A DNA stretch of 31,487 nucleotides from a virus. This document shows positions 15,019-23,476 of the stretch, piece after piece. The stretch lies in the IMG/VR virus record IMGVR_UViG_3300044640_001162, positions 1-31,487 of that record; one strand, written 5' to 3'. The position numbers were made by a program, and so were the translations under genes. The stretch's first letter is position 1. Every line of letters begins with the position of its first letter. The notes under the pieces were generated by a model, which worked only from the letters and a program-made list of their open reading frames with translations, had not been told where the DNA came from and made no database searches.

Positions 15019-17913
15019 ATGTCTGTAGAATTTGGAAGCGGCGAACTAGGAATAATCGAAGGCGGCCAGAGAAGGTATCAGTTGACCTGGGATGATCTCC
15101 TTTGGTCGGCCCGAATGCTTGAGGGCGAAGCAGGTTCACAAGCTTCTGGAGTTCACGGCGAAACCGTGCTATGGACAATGGCCAGTCGCTTTGTTGCAGT
15201 TGCTCGATCGAGATATCCAACATTCACCAGCTTAATTCAAGCATATTCGCAGCCAATCAATCCAAAATGGCGAAGGGATGGACAGTATTGTAGAGTAGGC
15301 GGAGCTTATCACGGTGGAAGAAATTGCGAAGAAGCCCAATTGCGCCGTCGCGACGAACATGCAACAAAACAGTGGTCAGAATTTTCTTCCGGAATTCAGG
15401 ATACTGTCTTCAGATGGGCGACTGCCCAGGTTCAAAATCCATTTCCGAGAGCGGTGCATTTTGCAACGCCAGCAAGCTCTCAAAGAGGCTTGAGAGAACA
15501 GCAAGAGAAATTAAACAGAGGAGAAAGACTCGGCGGAGATCAAGGTTGGCAATTTGTTTGGGATTCGACCGGAAGAACTTCGATTGATCCAAACGCTAGA
15601 CAGGGAAATCTGTTTCTTTCTACAAACACTTCTCGTGAATGGACTCCTCGATATGTTCGAATTCGACTTGGCGACAGAATCGCTTCAGACAGAGACTCAT
15701 CTCCAACTCAGCAAGAAATCGAGGAAAGGGGAGGTGAGACAGAATCTCGCCCTTTAGACTCGGGGGGCGCAACCCTCCGAATTCCAGAAAATAGAGTCGT
15801 TGCCAGAATTCCAGCTATTACAAGCGACAGAACTTCGGCGCCAAACAATCAATACGACTATGTTACCGTTCCTTGCGATTTCACAGATCCTCAAGCCTCA
15901 AGACAATTGAGCGAGCAAGAAGAAGACTCTTTAGTTTTCACAAATGCTCAAAGATTGAAAAGTCAGGCAGATTCCCTCAAGAGAAGAACAAATCTTGAGA
16001 TGACTCAGGTTGTGCCTGTAATTTTGATTCTTTGCGAAGATCCGAACGGCGGAACGAGTCCGGTCAATCTCAACGAATTGATATTCATGGCATCGCCATA
16101 TGAGTTCTCTTCGGAGCCAGGATTTGACACTTTCGAAGAAAGAGGCTTGGCATCAATTGAATCTTTTGAAGTTACGGTTCAGGAACCATCCGTTGGCGGA
16201 GTTACCGGAATTTCTATGGCTACACTTTCTTTGAAAGTACACAATCCTTTGACGATATCAAGAGACCATTCTAGAGGAAAATATCTCAGTTATCTGATGC
16301 AGCAAGGATTTGTTATTCGTGTTCGTTACGGAATTGAAGGTGGCGGTGATTCTGGCGATCCGGACGTGGCCCAAGCATTCCAGTGGAGAGAGGAAGACTT
16401 CTTTGTTTCGTCTTACACTTTTTCGATCGCTAATGATTTTTCTTGTGTAATGAGAATTTCTTTGATGCCTGGCACTCACCGATTGTTGAATCAGATCAAA
16501 ATTGGACAAAGTTTGCCGATGACTTCCCTTGGTAGAATTTCGGATGACGAACTTAACAATATCGTTTCGTCTGTAGTTTCGTCCAGGACTGGACAGGATC
16601 AATCTCAGACAGAAGCTCTTCGTAGCCATTTGCGAACTTTTGAAGAGCAACTCAACACATCTCTTCGTCGTGCGGGCGTGGGAATGACCGAGGATCCAGG
16701 GCAGAACACTTTCGGATCGCATCTTCATGCCGCATTGGGCAACGGTAGAATTTTTGCCCAAGACGAGTCTCTTGCCGCCATCCCTGTAGAAAATTTTGTC
16801 GAAGGAATTCGAGGAATACAAAACGTCCTTCTCACGAGAAGGTTTCAATCTCTACTTCAACAAGATTGTTACAGAATGACTTCCGCAAGAGATATTTCTA
16901 CAAGCGTTATCAATCTTGGGCCTCTTGTTTACAACATTGCAAAACCAGAAATTGATTACACATTTTCCGTGATCTCAAGAAATCAAATTGAAATTGGAGA
17001 AAAATTCTCTTCCGATTCCTCTGATGCGGCATTTGAGGGAAACAGAAGAACGAATGTCAAATTGGTATTTGGAAGGTTTAATTCTCAAGCTGGTTCCTGG
17101 GCAGCGAAACCAATTTCCGCCTTTCCGATAAACGTAGAAAACATTTTCGCTCATTTGAGGCAATCAAGAAACATTGGAGATTTCTCTTCGACGATCAATG
17201 CATTTCTAAACTCTGCATTCAGAAATGCCGGAGAGATGGAAAACTACGATTCAGACATCTCTCAAGGATCAGACGAGATCAGAAGAAGACTTCAACTCCC
17301 GTCAATCAAGTATGTAATCTACCCTTCTCCAGCAAACAATACCGATTGGATCATGTACGTGTATGACAGCAAGGTTCATACAGTTCGCGTTCGCGCTGCG
17401 ATTGATAGGTTGACGGAAGAATTTCGCTCTTCTAGAGTTCGTCCAACCGTTGAACAGATCAAAGAAATCCTCCAACAAAATTCTGTTCCATGGCTTGAGA
17501 TGGCTGAGCAGGGAAATTTTATCAAGTCTTTCTCCGGAGAAGCCGAAGCTGACGATTTGCTTGCTTCGCACAACCTCCTGGCGGCCTCCAGGCAGTCCGT
17601 TCACACGAGAGACTTGGACAACACTGTTTCGATGCCAGCAGGCATTTCTAGAGACTTCCTGGCGTCAATGCAGAGCAGTCAACAGAACGTTATCTCGACG
17701 AGAGAATATGTTCCCCCAATGAGAGTCTCGGTAAACAGCTTCATGCTTCCAACAGTGTTTCTCTTTGCTCCGATCTTTATCTTCTTCCCAATTCGGACAG
17801 TCACGGGAATCTACAACGTGACACAAATCAAACATGACCTAAAGGCTGGTGGCGCCATGACGAATTTATCGTTGCAACTCGACATGTCCGTCTTCAATCT
17901 GATGGCGACTTGA
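15019..17913 (+). CDS. Baseplate hub protein with N-terminal SleB-like hydrolase domain
   Basis: The 964-residue product combines two parts. Residues 20-175 look like a SleB/cell-wall hydrolase-type domain: DDLLWSARMLEGEA with a candidate catalytic Glu at E35 or E37, then GETVLWTMASRFV, YPTFTSLIQAYSQPINPKW, and a late NPFPRAVHFATP segment. Residues 320-964 look like a hub (T4 gp27/gpD-like) scaffold of beta strands: FEVTVQEPS, ISMATLSLKVHNP, the IRVRYGIEGG strand, an FSIANDFSCVMRISLMPG segment, and a C-terminal YNVTQIKHDLKAGGAM-x-x-LSLQLDMS strand pair typical of hub rings. In T4 the lysozyme (gp5) and hub (gp27) are separate proteins, so here they seem fused. It would puncture the cell wall at the tip of the tube. 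ATG 15019 has GAGGA upstream. Confidence 0.78.
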   Translation: MSVEFGSGELGIIEGGQRRYQLTWDDLLWSARMLEGEAGSQASGVHGETVLWTMASRFVAVARSRYPTFTSLIQAYSQPINPKWRRDGQYCRVGGAYHGGRNCEEAQLRRRDEHATKQWSEFSSGIQDTVFRWATAQVQNPFPRAVHFATPASSQRGLREQQEKLNRGERLGGDQGWQFVWDSTGRTSIDPNARQGNLFLSTNTSREWTPRYVRIRLGDRIASDRDSSPTQQEIEERGGETESRPLDSGGATLRIPENRVVARIPAITSDRTSAPNNQYDYVTVPCDFTDPQASRQLSEQEEDSLVFTNAQRLKSQADSLKRRTNLEMTQVVPVILILCEDPNGGTSPVNLNELIFMASPYEFSSEPGFDTFEERGLASIESFEVTVQEPSVGGVTGISMATLSLKVHNPLTISRDHSRGKYLSYLMQQGFVIRVRYGIEGGGDSGDPDVAQAFQWREEDFFVSSYTFSIANDFSCVMRISLMPGTHRLLNQIKIGQSLPMTSLGRISDDELNNIVSSVVSSRTGQDQSQTEALRSHLRTFEEQLNTSLRRAGVGMTEDPGQNTFGSHLHAALGNGRIFAQDESLAAIPVENFVEGIRGIQNVLLTRRFQSLLQQDCYRMTSARDISTSVINLGPLVYNIAKPEIDYTFSVISRNQIEIGEKFSSDSSDAAFEGNRRTNVKLVFGRFNSQAGSWAAKPISAFPINVENIFAHLRQSRNIGDFSSTINAFLNSAFRNAGEMENYDSDISQGSDEIRRRLQLPSIKYVIYPSPANNTDWIMYVYDSKVHTVRVRAAIDRLTEEFRSSRVRPTVEQIKEILQQNSVPWLEMAEQGNFIKSFSGEAEADDLLASHNLLAASRQSVHTRDLDNTVSMPAGISRDFLASMQSSQQNVISTREYVPPMRVSVNSFMLPTVFLFAPIFIFFPIRTVTGIYNVTQIKHDLKAGGAMTNLSLQLDMSVFNLMAT

Positions 17914-18992
17914 ACCTAAGTGTGGTACGGTTGCACCAAGTGGCTTTTGAATTTTCTAGTTTTGAGTTCTCTGAAGACAGAGAGCCGGGAAAAATTAGCA
18001 TTCAAGACTTCTTTCTTTTCTTCAAGCTGAAGACCGAGAAGGATTTCGAGATTGCTGAGTCTTTTCGCGACTACCAAGAAGCAATAAAGAAAAACCATGC
18101 CATCATAGCAAGTTTTCGGTCTTTCAAAATGAAGCACGAGAACTATGATGAGTCCAGGTTCGTTCCAGATTTCTTGTGGCAGAAAAGCCAAAAATTGAAA
18201 AATAAGGTTTGGATGGAATGCTTGGAGATCCTGAAAGAACAAGTTGGAATCGAGAACTTCGAACGAATTTGCCGGTTCTTTCAATCGTTCAGATCGGATG
18301 TGATCAATAAGCTTTCGAGAATCATAAAGATCAAAGACGGAGAAGCGGAAATTGATTTCTTGTTCTCGGAGAACTTTAGGTTCAAGGCTGCTCCGGATTC
18401 GTTGAATGTTTTCAATTTACAAAAAGACAATAGAGATGTTTTGATTCCGCAAAATGAAAACTCTTCTATTTTTGCACCAGACTTTCGACAATTCGAATTC
18501 AGAACGTTCTTGAATATCCAAGGAATCGATTCATATTTTGAGCATGAGCAAATATACGAAAAGATAGGAAAAGATTTGAACATCCCGAACCCAAAAGAGG
18601 GAATCATTTCATATTTGTACGGCTCCAAGAACCAGAAGTTTGAAAGCTTCTTTAACAAGGAGCAAATTTTTGATCGAATAGAGAATCAAATTTTCTGGTT
18701 TGGAGATTGTCCAGTTTTCGTAAAAAATGACTACGAACCAGGAAAGAAGATTCACACAATCATTCAGACGATCTCACAATTCTTCTATGTGGAAAAACTT
18801 GGAAAGATTCTCGATTTCCTAGAGCATAAAAAGAGTTGCTTACTTTATCCTCATCACGACTGTCTGGTTTTTTCGCTGGATAGCCGCGAGCCGGAAGTGA
18901 TTGATTTCTTGCTTGACGAATTAGATGGTCCAGTATACAAAACGAAGTGGTACATAGGCACGAACTATAGAGACGTAACGGAGACACAGTGA
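17910..18992 (+). CDS. Compact DNA polymerase A (PolA)-like protein
   Basis: Three polymerase-A palm/fingers motifs appear in order: motif A DFRQFEFR at 191-198 (compare DYSQIELR), a motif B-like KEGIISYLYG ending at Y237-G238, and motif C HHDC at 315-318 (usual form HDE). Between B and C lies a helix IQTISQFFYVEKLGKIL, like the region before motif C in the family. At 360 residues it lacks room for a 3'-5' exonuclease domain. The motif B arginine and the motif C glutamate are absent, so activity is doubtful although both catalytic Asp positions (D191, D317) remain. TTG 17910 overlaps the hub stop; GTG 17922 is an alternative start. Its location in the tail operon rather than with replication genes is odd. 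Confidence 0.66.
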   Translation: MNLSVVRLHQVAFEFSSFEFSEDREPGKISIQDFFLFFKLKTEKDFEIAESFRDYQEAIKKNHAIIASFRSFKMKHENYDESRFVPDFLWQKSQKLKNKVWMECLEILKEQVGIENFERICRFFQSFRSDVINKLSRIIKIKDGEAEIDFLFSENFRFKAAPDSLNVFNLQKDNRDVLIPQNENSSIFAPDFRQFEFRTFLNIQGIDSYFEHEQIYEKIGKDLNIPNPKEGIISYLYGSKNQKFESFFNKEQIFDRIENQIFWFGDCPVFVKNDYEPGKKIHTIIQTISQFFYVEKLGKILDFLEHKKSCLLYPHHDCLVFSLDSREPEVIDFLLDELDGPVYKTKWYIGTNYRDVTETQ

Positions 18993-19615
18993 CAGAAGAA
19001 AATTCAGAAACAAAGCCAAATCAACTTACACCAGAAGAGGTTCTAGAACGAACGAACGAGCTAATTTCCAACATGTGCTCAGAGGCTCGCGCAGATGCGT
19101 TGGCTGAGTTTCTTGGAAAGGTTGGCATAGAGCGCTATCTCTACGCGCCCGCCTCGTCGAAATTGGATCACCACAATTGTTTCGCTGGCGGCCTAGCCCT
19201 TCACAATTTGAACGTGTTTCAGTTTCTCGTTGAGCTTGACGCACTCCGACCACGAGAAGATTTTACAACAGAGACTCTTTGTGTAGTGGCAATTCTCCAT
19301 GACATCGGAAAGCTCTGCAATACAGATCTTGGAGACTATTATGTTCCAACAACTGAGCGGTGGAAACTTGAGCGCGGAGAGGAATACACTCCAACGCAGG
19401 GAAAAATCTATCTTACGACTCAGCAACGAACAATGTGGTTGATTTCTCATTTTGGATTTTCTTTGACTGCCGAAGAGTACCAAGCCATTCTGCTCAACGA
19501 CGGTCAGTACATCGATGAAAACAAGATCTATAGAAATCATGAATGCGATCTAGCTAAGCTTTTGCACATGGCAGATATGATGGCTTGCATGAAAGAAAGT
19601 GGCAAAACTTCTTAG
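18989..19615 (+). CDS. HD-domain hydrolase, YhaM-like
   Basis: The 208-residue product has the HD superfamily metal ligands: an early HHNCFAGGLALHNL (H61/H62, H72), the paired H104-D105 in AILHDIGKL, H154 in SHFGF, and D196 in HMADMMA. The block PASSKLDHHNCFAGGLALH closely resembles the HD domain of YhaM-type 3'-5' exoribonucleases, but the N-terminal OB domain of YhaM is missing. HD enzymes hydrolyse phosphoester bonds in nucleotides or RNA/DNA; a nucleotidase role would also fit. The start is GTG at 18989 with CGGAG at 18979-18983, overlapping the polymerase-like gene by 4 bases. Confidence 0.8.
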   Translation: MTEENSETKPNQLTPEEVLERTNELISNMCSEARADALAEFLGKVGIERYLYAPASSKLDHHNCFAGGLALHNLNVFQFLVELDALRPREDFTTETLCVVAILHDIGKLCNTDLGDYYVPTTERWKLERGEEYTPTQGKIYLTTQQRTMWLISHFGFSLTAEEYQAILLNDGQYIDENKIYRNHECDLAKLLHMADMMACMKESGKTS

Positions 19616-19644
19616 ATTTTGCTATTTAACGAGAGGAAAGAGCT

Positions 19645-20502
19645 TTGGCTGGATATAAAAAATTCTACGGAAAAGGGGCAGAAGTAAGATACTTCCCTGA
19701 CCAAAAAACGATTGTTTTGATTCCAAGAGACAAAGCTCAATTCTTGAAGCTCAAAACCAAGCTTGACACTTTGTTGCAAATCGACGGAACGAAAAGGACC
19801 GGAAATTCGTTCACGTTAAAGCTTAACGATACTTTCAATGTGAATATTGACGAAGTGCTTCGGTCTATTGGATTGAAGGGTGGGATAGAAGTGGAAGATG
19901 CGTCTTCCATGGTAGACGATGCAACAAAAGAGTCTAGTGAAGAAAAAAACAATTTGCAGGCACCAGAATTGGGCCAACCTCCTCCGACACCTCCTGGAAC
20001 TCAAGCTCCGCCACAACCAGGGCAACCAGGACAAGAAATTCCGGCCATTCCAGAAGGACTCTTTTTAAAGGTTTCTGATGTTTTTCTTGAGGATTTTTAC
20101 ACTCCACAAGACAAAAAAGAAAGAAGAAAATCAAAAAGAACTGGAGAATACTGGAAGCCAATTGAGGCTTTCATTGGAAAGAACAGAGGATCTATAAACC
20201 CTCAAGATATTTTGGAAGTTAGAAAGAAATTCTCTTTGAAACCACCGAGCGAAGACAGAGATATGATGCTTGTTTCTTTGGATAGAGCAGCATCGTATTT
20301 CTTCGGTCGATTGGAGAAAATGGAAGGTCTTGCTTCTGCCAAAGCTTTTGACGACAAATACACGTCAATAGATAATCTCGCCCCCGACGACTATGCAGTC
20401 GAGGATGAGCCCGAAAGTTTGCCATTCAAACCTAGCGACACAATGTCCTTGACGCCAGATTTTGATGAAGTAGACTATTCGAACATCAACATAGAACAAT
20501 AG
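19645..20502 (+). CDS. Unknown structural-region protein with EGLFL motif
   Basis: The 285-residue product starts at TTG 19645 with GAGAGG at 19631-19636. Residues 1-80 look like a compact alpha/beta domain (KKFYGKGAEVRYFPDQKTIV, then RDKAQFLKLKTKLD). Residues 105-135 are Pro/Gln/Gly-rich. At residue 137 begins EGLFLKVSDVFLEDFYTP followed by KKERRKSKR, which is also found in the C-terminus of the protein at 437-1027. Residues 165-245 form a second helical domain (KNRGSINPQDILEVRKKFSL), and the C-terminus is acidic. No family is recognised. It ends the run of structural-type genes before the SSB gene. Confidence 0.68.
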   Translation: MAGYKKFYGKGAEVRYFPDQKTIVLIPRDKAQFLKLKTKLDTLLQIDGTKRTGNSFTLKLNDTFNVNIDEVLRSIGLKGGIEVEDASSMVDDATKESSEEKNNLQAPELGQPPPTPPGTQAPPQPGQPGQEIPAIPEGLFLKVSDVFLEDFYTPQDKKERRKSKRTGEYWKPIEAFIGKNRGSINPQDILEVRKKFSLKPPSEDRDMMLVSLDRAASYFFGRLEKMEGLASAKAFDDKYTSIDNLAPDDYAVEDEPESLPFKPSDTMSLTPDFDEVDYSNINIEQ

Positions 20503-20512
20503 AGAACAAACC

Positions 20513-20527
20513 GCCTCAAATCGAGGC
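20513..20527 (+). promoter_or_regulatory. Small hairpin upstream of SSB gene (possible translational operator)
   Basis: GCCTC and GAGGC pair around the 5-base loop AAATC, about 10 bases before the GGAG (20537-20541) that serves the SSB start. No T tract follows, so it is not a terminator. In T4, gene 32 is self-regulated through a folded leader in a similar place; that this hairpin acts the same way is inference. Confidence 0.3.
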
Positions 20528-20553
20528 ATTGAGAAAAATGGAGAAAACAACGC

Positions 20554-21561
20554 ATGATTAAGATGAAGTTCGATTCGAATAAGTTCAAGCAGAAGATGGA
20601 GGAAGCGAAGGCTAAGGCTGGCGAGAAGAGTGGTTCAAGCTGGAAGAAGGACATCAAGGATAATCCTTTGTTCAAGGTTGATGGACCTGGAAAGTATCAT
20701 TTCCGAGCATTTCCGTACATTCACAACGAAGATTACACTTCTGATCCTTTCCTGGATCGGTATTATCACATGGGAATTTCTGGCGTTGGTACTGTGTATT
20801 GTCCAGCCAAGAATTCAAATCGAAAGGAAAAGTGTGCCTTTTGTGATTTCGTCTGGGAACAGATGAAGGAAAATAAGGGAAACAAGGCCGGACTAGCACA
20901 TTGGCGACAATTTCTTCCACAGCGAAGAATCATGGTTCCTGGCATTGTTCGTGGACGTGAAGCAGAGGGAATCAAGTTTTTCTCTATCTCTTCGTCTGAC
21001 GACAAGCTTTCAAAGAACCATCAAAAGTTGGTTGATTGGTTGGCCGACGAAGAGACGCAAGATTTCTTGCATCCCGTCTCTGGTCTAGATATCGACATCA
21101 CTTTCGAGGCTTACGATGCCGCACGTTCCGCTGCAATGAACAAGGCAACGCATGGGTTGAGTTTGATTGAGCTTGGTCGCAAGTCTAAGCCCATTTCCGA
21201 AAAGCCCGAAGAAACGTGGGAAGAAATTGAGAAGACTCTTCCAAACATTGATGTTGGTGGTATCGAGGGATACGAGAAGAAGACTTCAGAGCAAGTTCAA
21301 GAGGCTTTTAAGCTTTGGGTAAAGGCTCTCGAAAAGAAGGCTGCTTATCAAAACAAGACGGCTCCAGTCCGAGAATCAAAGGATTCGGAAGGAACGAGCT
21401 TCAAGAAGGGATCTTCGAAGCGAGAGGAACCCGAAGAAGAGGAAGAGATTGCAGAAGAGCAGGTTGATCCAGAAGATCTTCCGCCACCAGTTGAGCCACC
21501 TCCGCCATTGGACAGAAAGGCGCGAGCAAAGGCGCTTCTTGCGAAGTCTTCACTGACCTGA
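20554..21561 (+). CDS. Single-stranded DNA-binding protein, T4 gp32-like
   Basis: The 335-residue product has the three-part gp32 architecture. The N-terminus (KFDSNKFKQKMEEAK) is basic and would mediate cooperativity. The core holds a zinc site with the gp32 ligand order H72, C83, C94, C97 (T4: H64, C77, C87, C90), within YYHMGISGVGTVYC and EKCAFCDF, and a NPLFKV segment ahead of it. The C-terminus is strongly acidic (EEPEEEEEIAEEQVDPEDL), then Pro-rich, as needed to bind UvsX, helicase loader and polymerase partners. The ATG at 20554 follows GGAG; ATG 20560 is a possible alternative. It coats ssDNA during replication and recombination. A strong terminator follows it. Confidence 0.92.
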   Translation: MIKMKFDSNKFKQKMEEAKAKAGEKSGSSWKKDIKDNPLFKVDGPGKYHFRAFPYIHNEDYTSDPFLDRYYHMGISGVGTVYCPAKNSNRKEKCAFCDFVWEQMKENKGNKAGLAHWRQFLPQRRIMVPGIVRGREAEGIKFFSISSSDDKLSKNHQKLVDWLADEETQDFLHPVSGLDIDITFEAYDAARSAAMNKATHGLSLIELGRKSKPISEKPEETWEEIEKTLPNIDVGGIEGYEKKTSEQVQEAFKLWVKALEKKAAYQNKTAPVRESKDSEGTSFKKGSSKREEPEEEEEIAEEQVDPEDLPPPVEPPPPLDRKARAKALLAKSSLT

Positions 21562-21582
21562 TTCGCTGATTTGTAGTAAAGG

Positions 21583-21620
21583 AAAGAAGACGGTCTCGAA
21601 AGGGACTTGTCTTCTTTTTG
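21583..21620 (+). terminator. Long intrinsic terminator with GAAA tetraloop after SSB gene
   Basis: AAAGAAGAC pairs with GTCTTCTTT, extended inward by GGTCTC pairing with GGGACT (two G-U pairs), closed by a GAAA tetraloop; a single T is bulged on the 3' side. The 15-pair stem runs into a T tract. It separates the SSB gene from uvsX and may also protect the abundant SSB mRNA 3' end. Confidence 0.9.
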
Positions 21621-21638
21621 TTTCATAAAGGAGAAAAA

Positions 21639-22739
21639 ATGGCATTAAAAGATTTGATCAAAAGCATGAAAAAGAATTTGAAAGACGACTATGTCTTTCT
21701 CGAAGAAGATGGAAGCATTGATGATGTAACAACTTTCATTCCTTCTGGTTGTACAGCGCTAGATTATCGCATGACCAACCGTAGAGATGGTGGATATCCA
21801 GTCGGGAAGATTATCGAGATTGCGGGTATGCCTGCGTCTGGAAAGTCTCTTCTCGCAGCACACGCTTGCGCAAATGCGCAGAAGATGGGAGGTCTTTGCA
21901 TCTATCTCGATCCGGAGTGTGCATTCGGTGATGATTATGCAAGACGAATTGGTTTGGATGTTGACGCAGAATCATTTTGGCGCCCGCAGCCTCCACCGCC
22001 GTCTGTAGAAGCAGTATTCAGTTTCTTGTTCGATCTTTCGAAGCAGATTGAAGAAGCCAAGAAGAAGAAAGAGTGGAATTACAATTTCGTTCTTGTTGTT
22101 TGGGACTCTGTTGCTGCGACACCTTCTCAGCTTGATTTGACAGAAGAGAATCCAGATCCAGGTGCGACCATGGGCCTGAAACCTCGAATTATCTCGAAGA
22201 ACCTCACGACGTTCCTCTCTATGGCCGCAAAGCGAGATATCTGTCTGCTATGCCTAAACCAGTTGAGAAACATCATGAAGGTCATGCCTGGACAAGATCC
22301 GTTCATCTCCCCTGGAGGAAATGCGATCCCATTTTTGGCCTCGGTACGACTTCGAGTTAAATCAATTGGAAAGCTGAAGATTGATGAAGAGGTGATCGGA
22401 GTCAAAACCGAGGTGACAGTCCAAAAGACTCGATTCGGCCCACCATTCGGAAAGACAACGTTTCCGATCTACTTTACGCACGGCGTAGATGACACCGAGT
22501 CAATTATTGATACGCTGGAAAGCCGAAAGGCAGTTACAACCTTCAATGCAGGATCGAAGGGAAAGATGATTCAGCTTGAAGGTCAAAAGAAGGAAGATGC
22601 TGTAAAGAAGTCTGAGTTCAAACAGCAGTTCATTAAAGACCAGGCTTTCAGAAATACCATTCTGGACATCTTTGAGAAAACGATGACAAAGGATCTTGCG
22701 GACCCTAGATTTACCGACGCAGAGATATCTAACGAGTGA
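21639..22739 (+). CDS. uvsX: Recombinase, UvsX/RecA family
   Basis: This 366-residue protein is the phage strand-exchange enzyme. The Walker A motif is GMPASGKS at residues 63-70 and Walker B is FVLVVWDS ending at D156-S157. Further RecA-core features are YLDPECAF (base-sensing Glu in the RecA order), the LLCLNQLR strand after it, and the SPGGNAIPFLASVRLRV segment of the L2 region. In T4 it drives recombination-dependent replication with gp32. The ATG at 21639 with AAAGGAG immediately upstream is preferred to the TTG at 21618, which lies inside the terminator. It ends in a GTGA overlap with the next gene. Confidence 0.93.
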   Translation: MALKDLIKSMKKNLKDDYVFLEEDGSIDDVTTFIPSGCTALDYRMTNRRDGGYPVGKIIEIAGMPASGKSLLAAHACANAQKMGGLCIYLDPECAFGDDYARRIGLDVDAESFWRPQPPPPSVEAVFSFLFDLSKQIEEAKKKKEWNYNFVLVVWDSVAATPSQLDLTEENPDPGATMGLKPRIISKNLTTFLSMAAKRDICLLCLNQLRNIMKVMPGQDPFISPGGNAIPFLASVRLRVKSIGKLKIDEEVIGVKTEVTVQKTRFGPPFGKTTFPIYFTHGVDDTESIIDTLESRKAVTTFNAGSKGKMIQLEGQKKEDAVKKSEFKQQFIKDQAFRNTILDIFEKTMTKDLADPRFTDAEISNE

Positions 22740-23476
22740 GCAATTATCTCTTTTCTAAGATCAAGTTGGGAGACATCATTTCGATGCGATATAACAATCC
22801 GGCAAAGCCAGGATTCAATATGCCAAGAGACATATTGGTTATTTCTCCCAACTATCTTGGATTCCTTCACGGAATTACTATGAACGGATTGTCTGCACCA
22901 GAGCAGGAGTATTTGCAGCAACTTCTTTATGCAGCATACTCAAATCCGACAAATGTATTCGCTCCGCTTGAGGCTCAGATTCAGGCCAGGAAAAAAGAGA
23001 TTGATATCCTGAACAAAGAAACAAACGATTTGATTCGCGACGGAAAGCGAGTTGTGATGACTCCTATTTCTCAAGAGTCCACTTTTGGCATGCAGAGTCC
23101 GCAAGAGAAGGCTAAACAATTGCTTGGTTCGGTGGTTGGAAAGATTTCAACATTTGGTAGAACTCAAGTTCAAGCTTCTGCTCCAAACGACAAGACGCAA
23201 ATTGATGCCAAGATTCTTCAAAGAAATCAAGTCACGGCTCAGAAGACAAACGAACTTCATCGATTGATGATGGGGCTAAACCAAAGCAAAGAGTTGATGG
23301 CTTCCATTCCCAGGATTCCAACAGAGCCTTATGCGTTCTATCATTCCTTTCTGAAACCGTTTATTGGGAACAGTTTTAGGATGCGTAGCATTTACAGAAA
23401 ATTTAACAATGCTCAGATTAGAAATCCGAGAATACTCAGATCTGTAGGAGTTTTCCCAAGTGGCCAAAGAAGATAA
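22736..23476 (+). CDS. Conserved-looking phage protein of unknown function
   Basis: The 246-residue product starts at GTG, overlapping the uvsX stop (GTGA). The N-terminal 60 residues (KIKLGDIISMRYNNP, PRDILVISPNYLGFLHGITMNGLS) look like a small SH3-like beta barrel; the C-terminus has YAFYHSFLKPFIG followed by RMRSIYRKFN. I recall similar N- and C-terminal signatures in hypothetical proteins beside replication genes of T4-like marine phages, usually without the Lys/Gln-rich helical insert seen here at residues 80-180. No enzymatic motif is seen. It may bind nucleic acid or a replication partner (inference). Confidence 0.65.
   Translation: MSNYLFSKIKLGDIISMRYNNPAKPGFNMPRDILVISPNYLGFLHGITMNGLSAPEQEYLQQLLYAAYSNPTNVFAPLEAQIQARKKEIDILNKETNDLIRDGKRVVMTPISQESTFGMQSPQEKAKQLLGSVVGKISTFGRTQVQASAPNDKTQIDAKILQRNQVTAQKTNELHRLMMGLNQSKELMASIPRIPTEPYAFYHSFLKPFIGNSFRMRSIYRKFNNAQIRNPRILRSVGVFPSGQRR

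Noticed and set aside
16258-16848. 196-codon open frame on the - strand
   Set aside because: Shadow of the hub gene; sequence is rich in Ser/Arg/Asn without domain pattern, as expected from antisense reading.
20513-20527. Hairpin as a terminator of the 19645 gene
   Set aside because: Only 5 pairs and no T tract follows, so termination is unlikely; kept only as a possible translational element.
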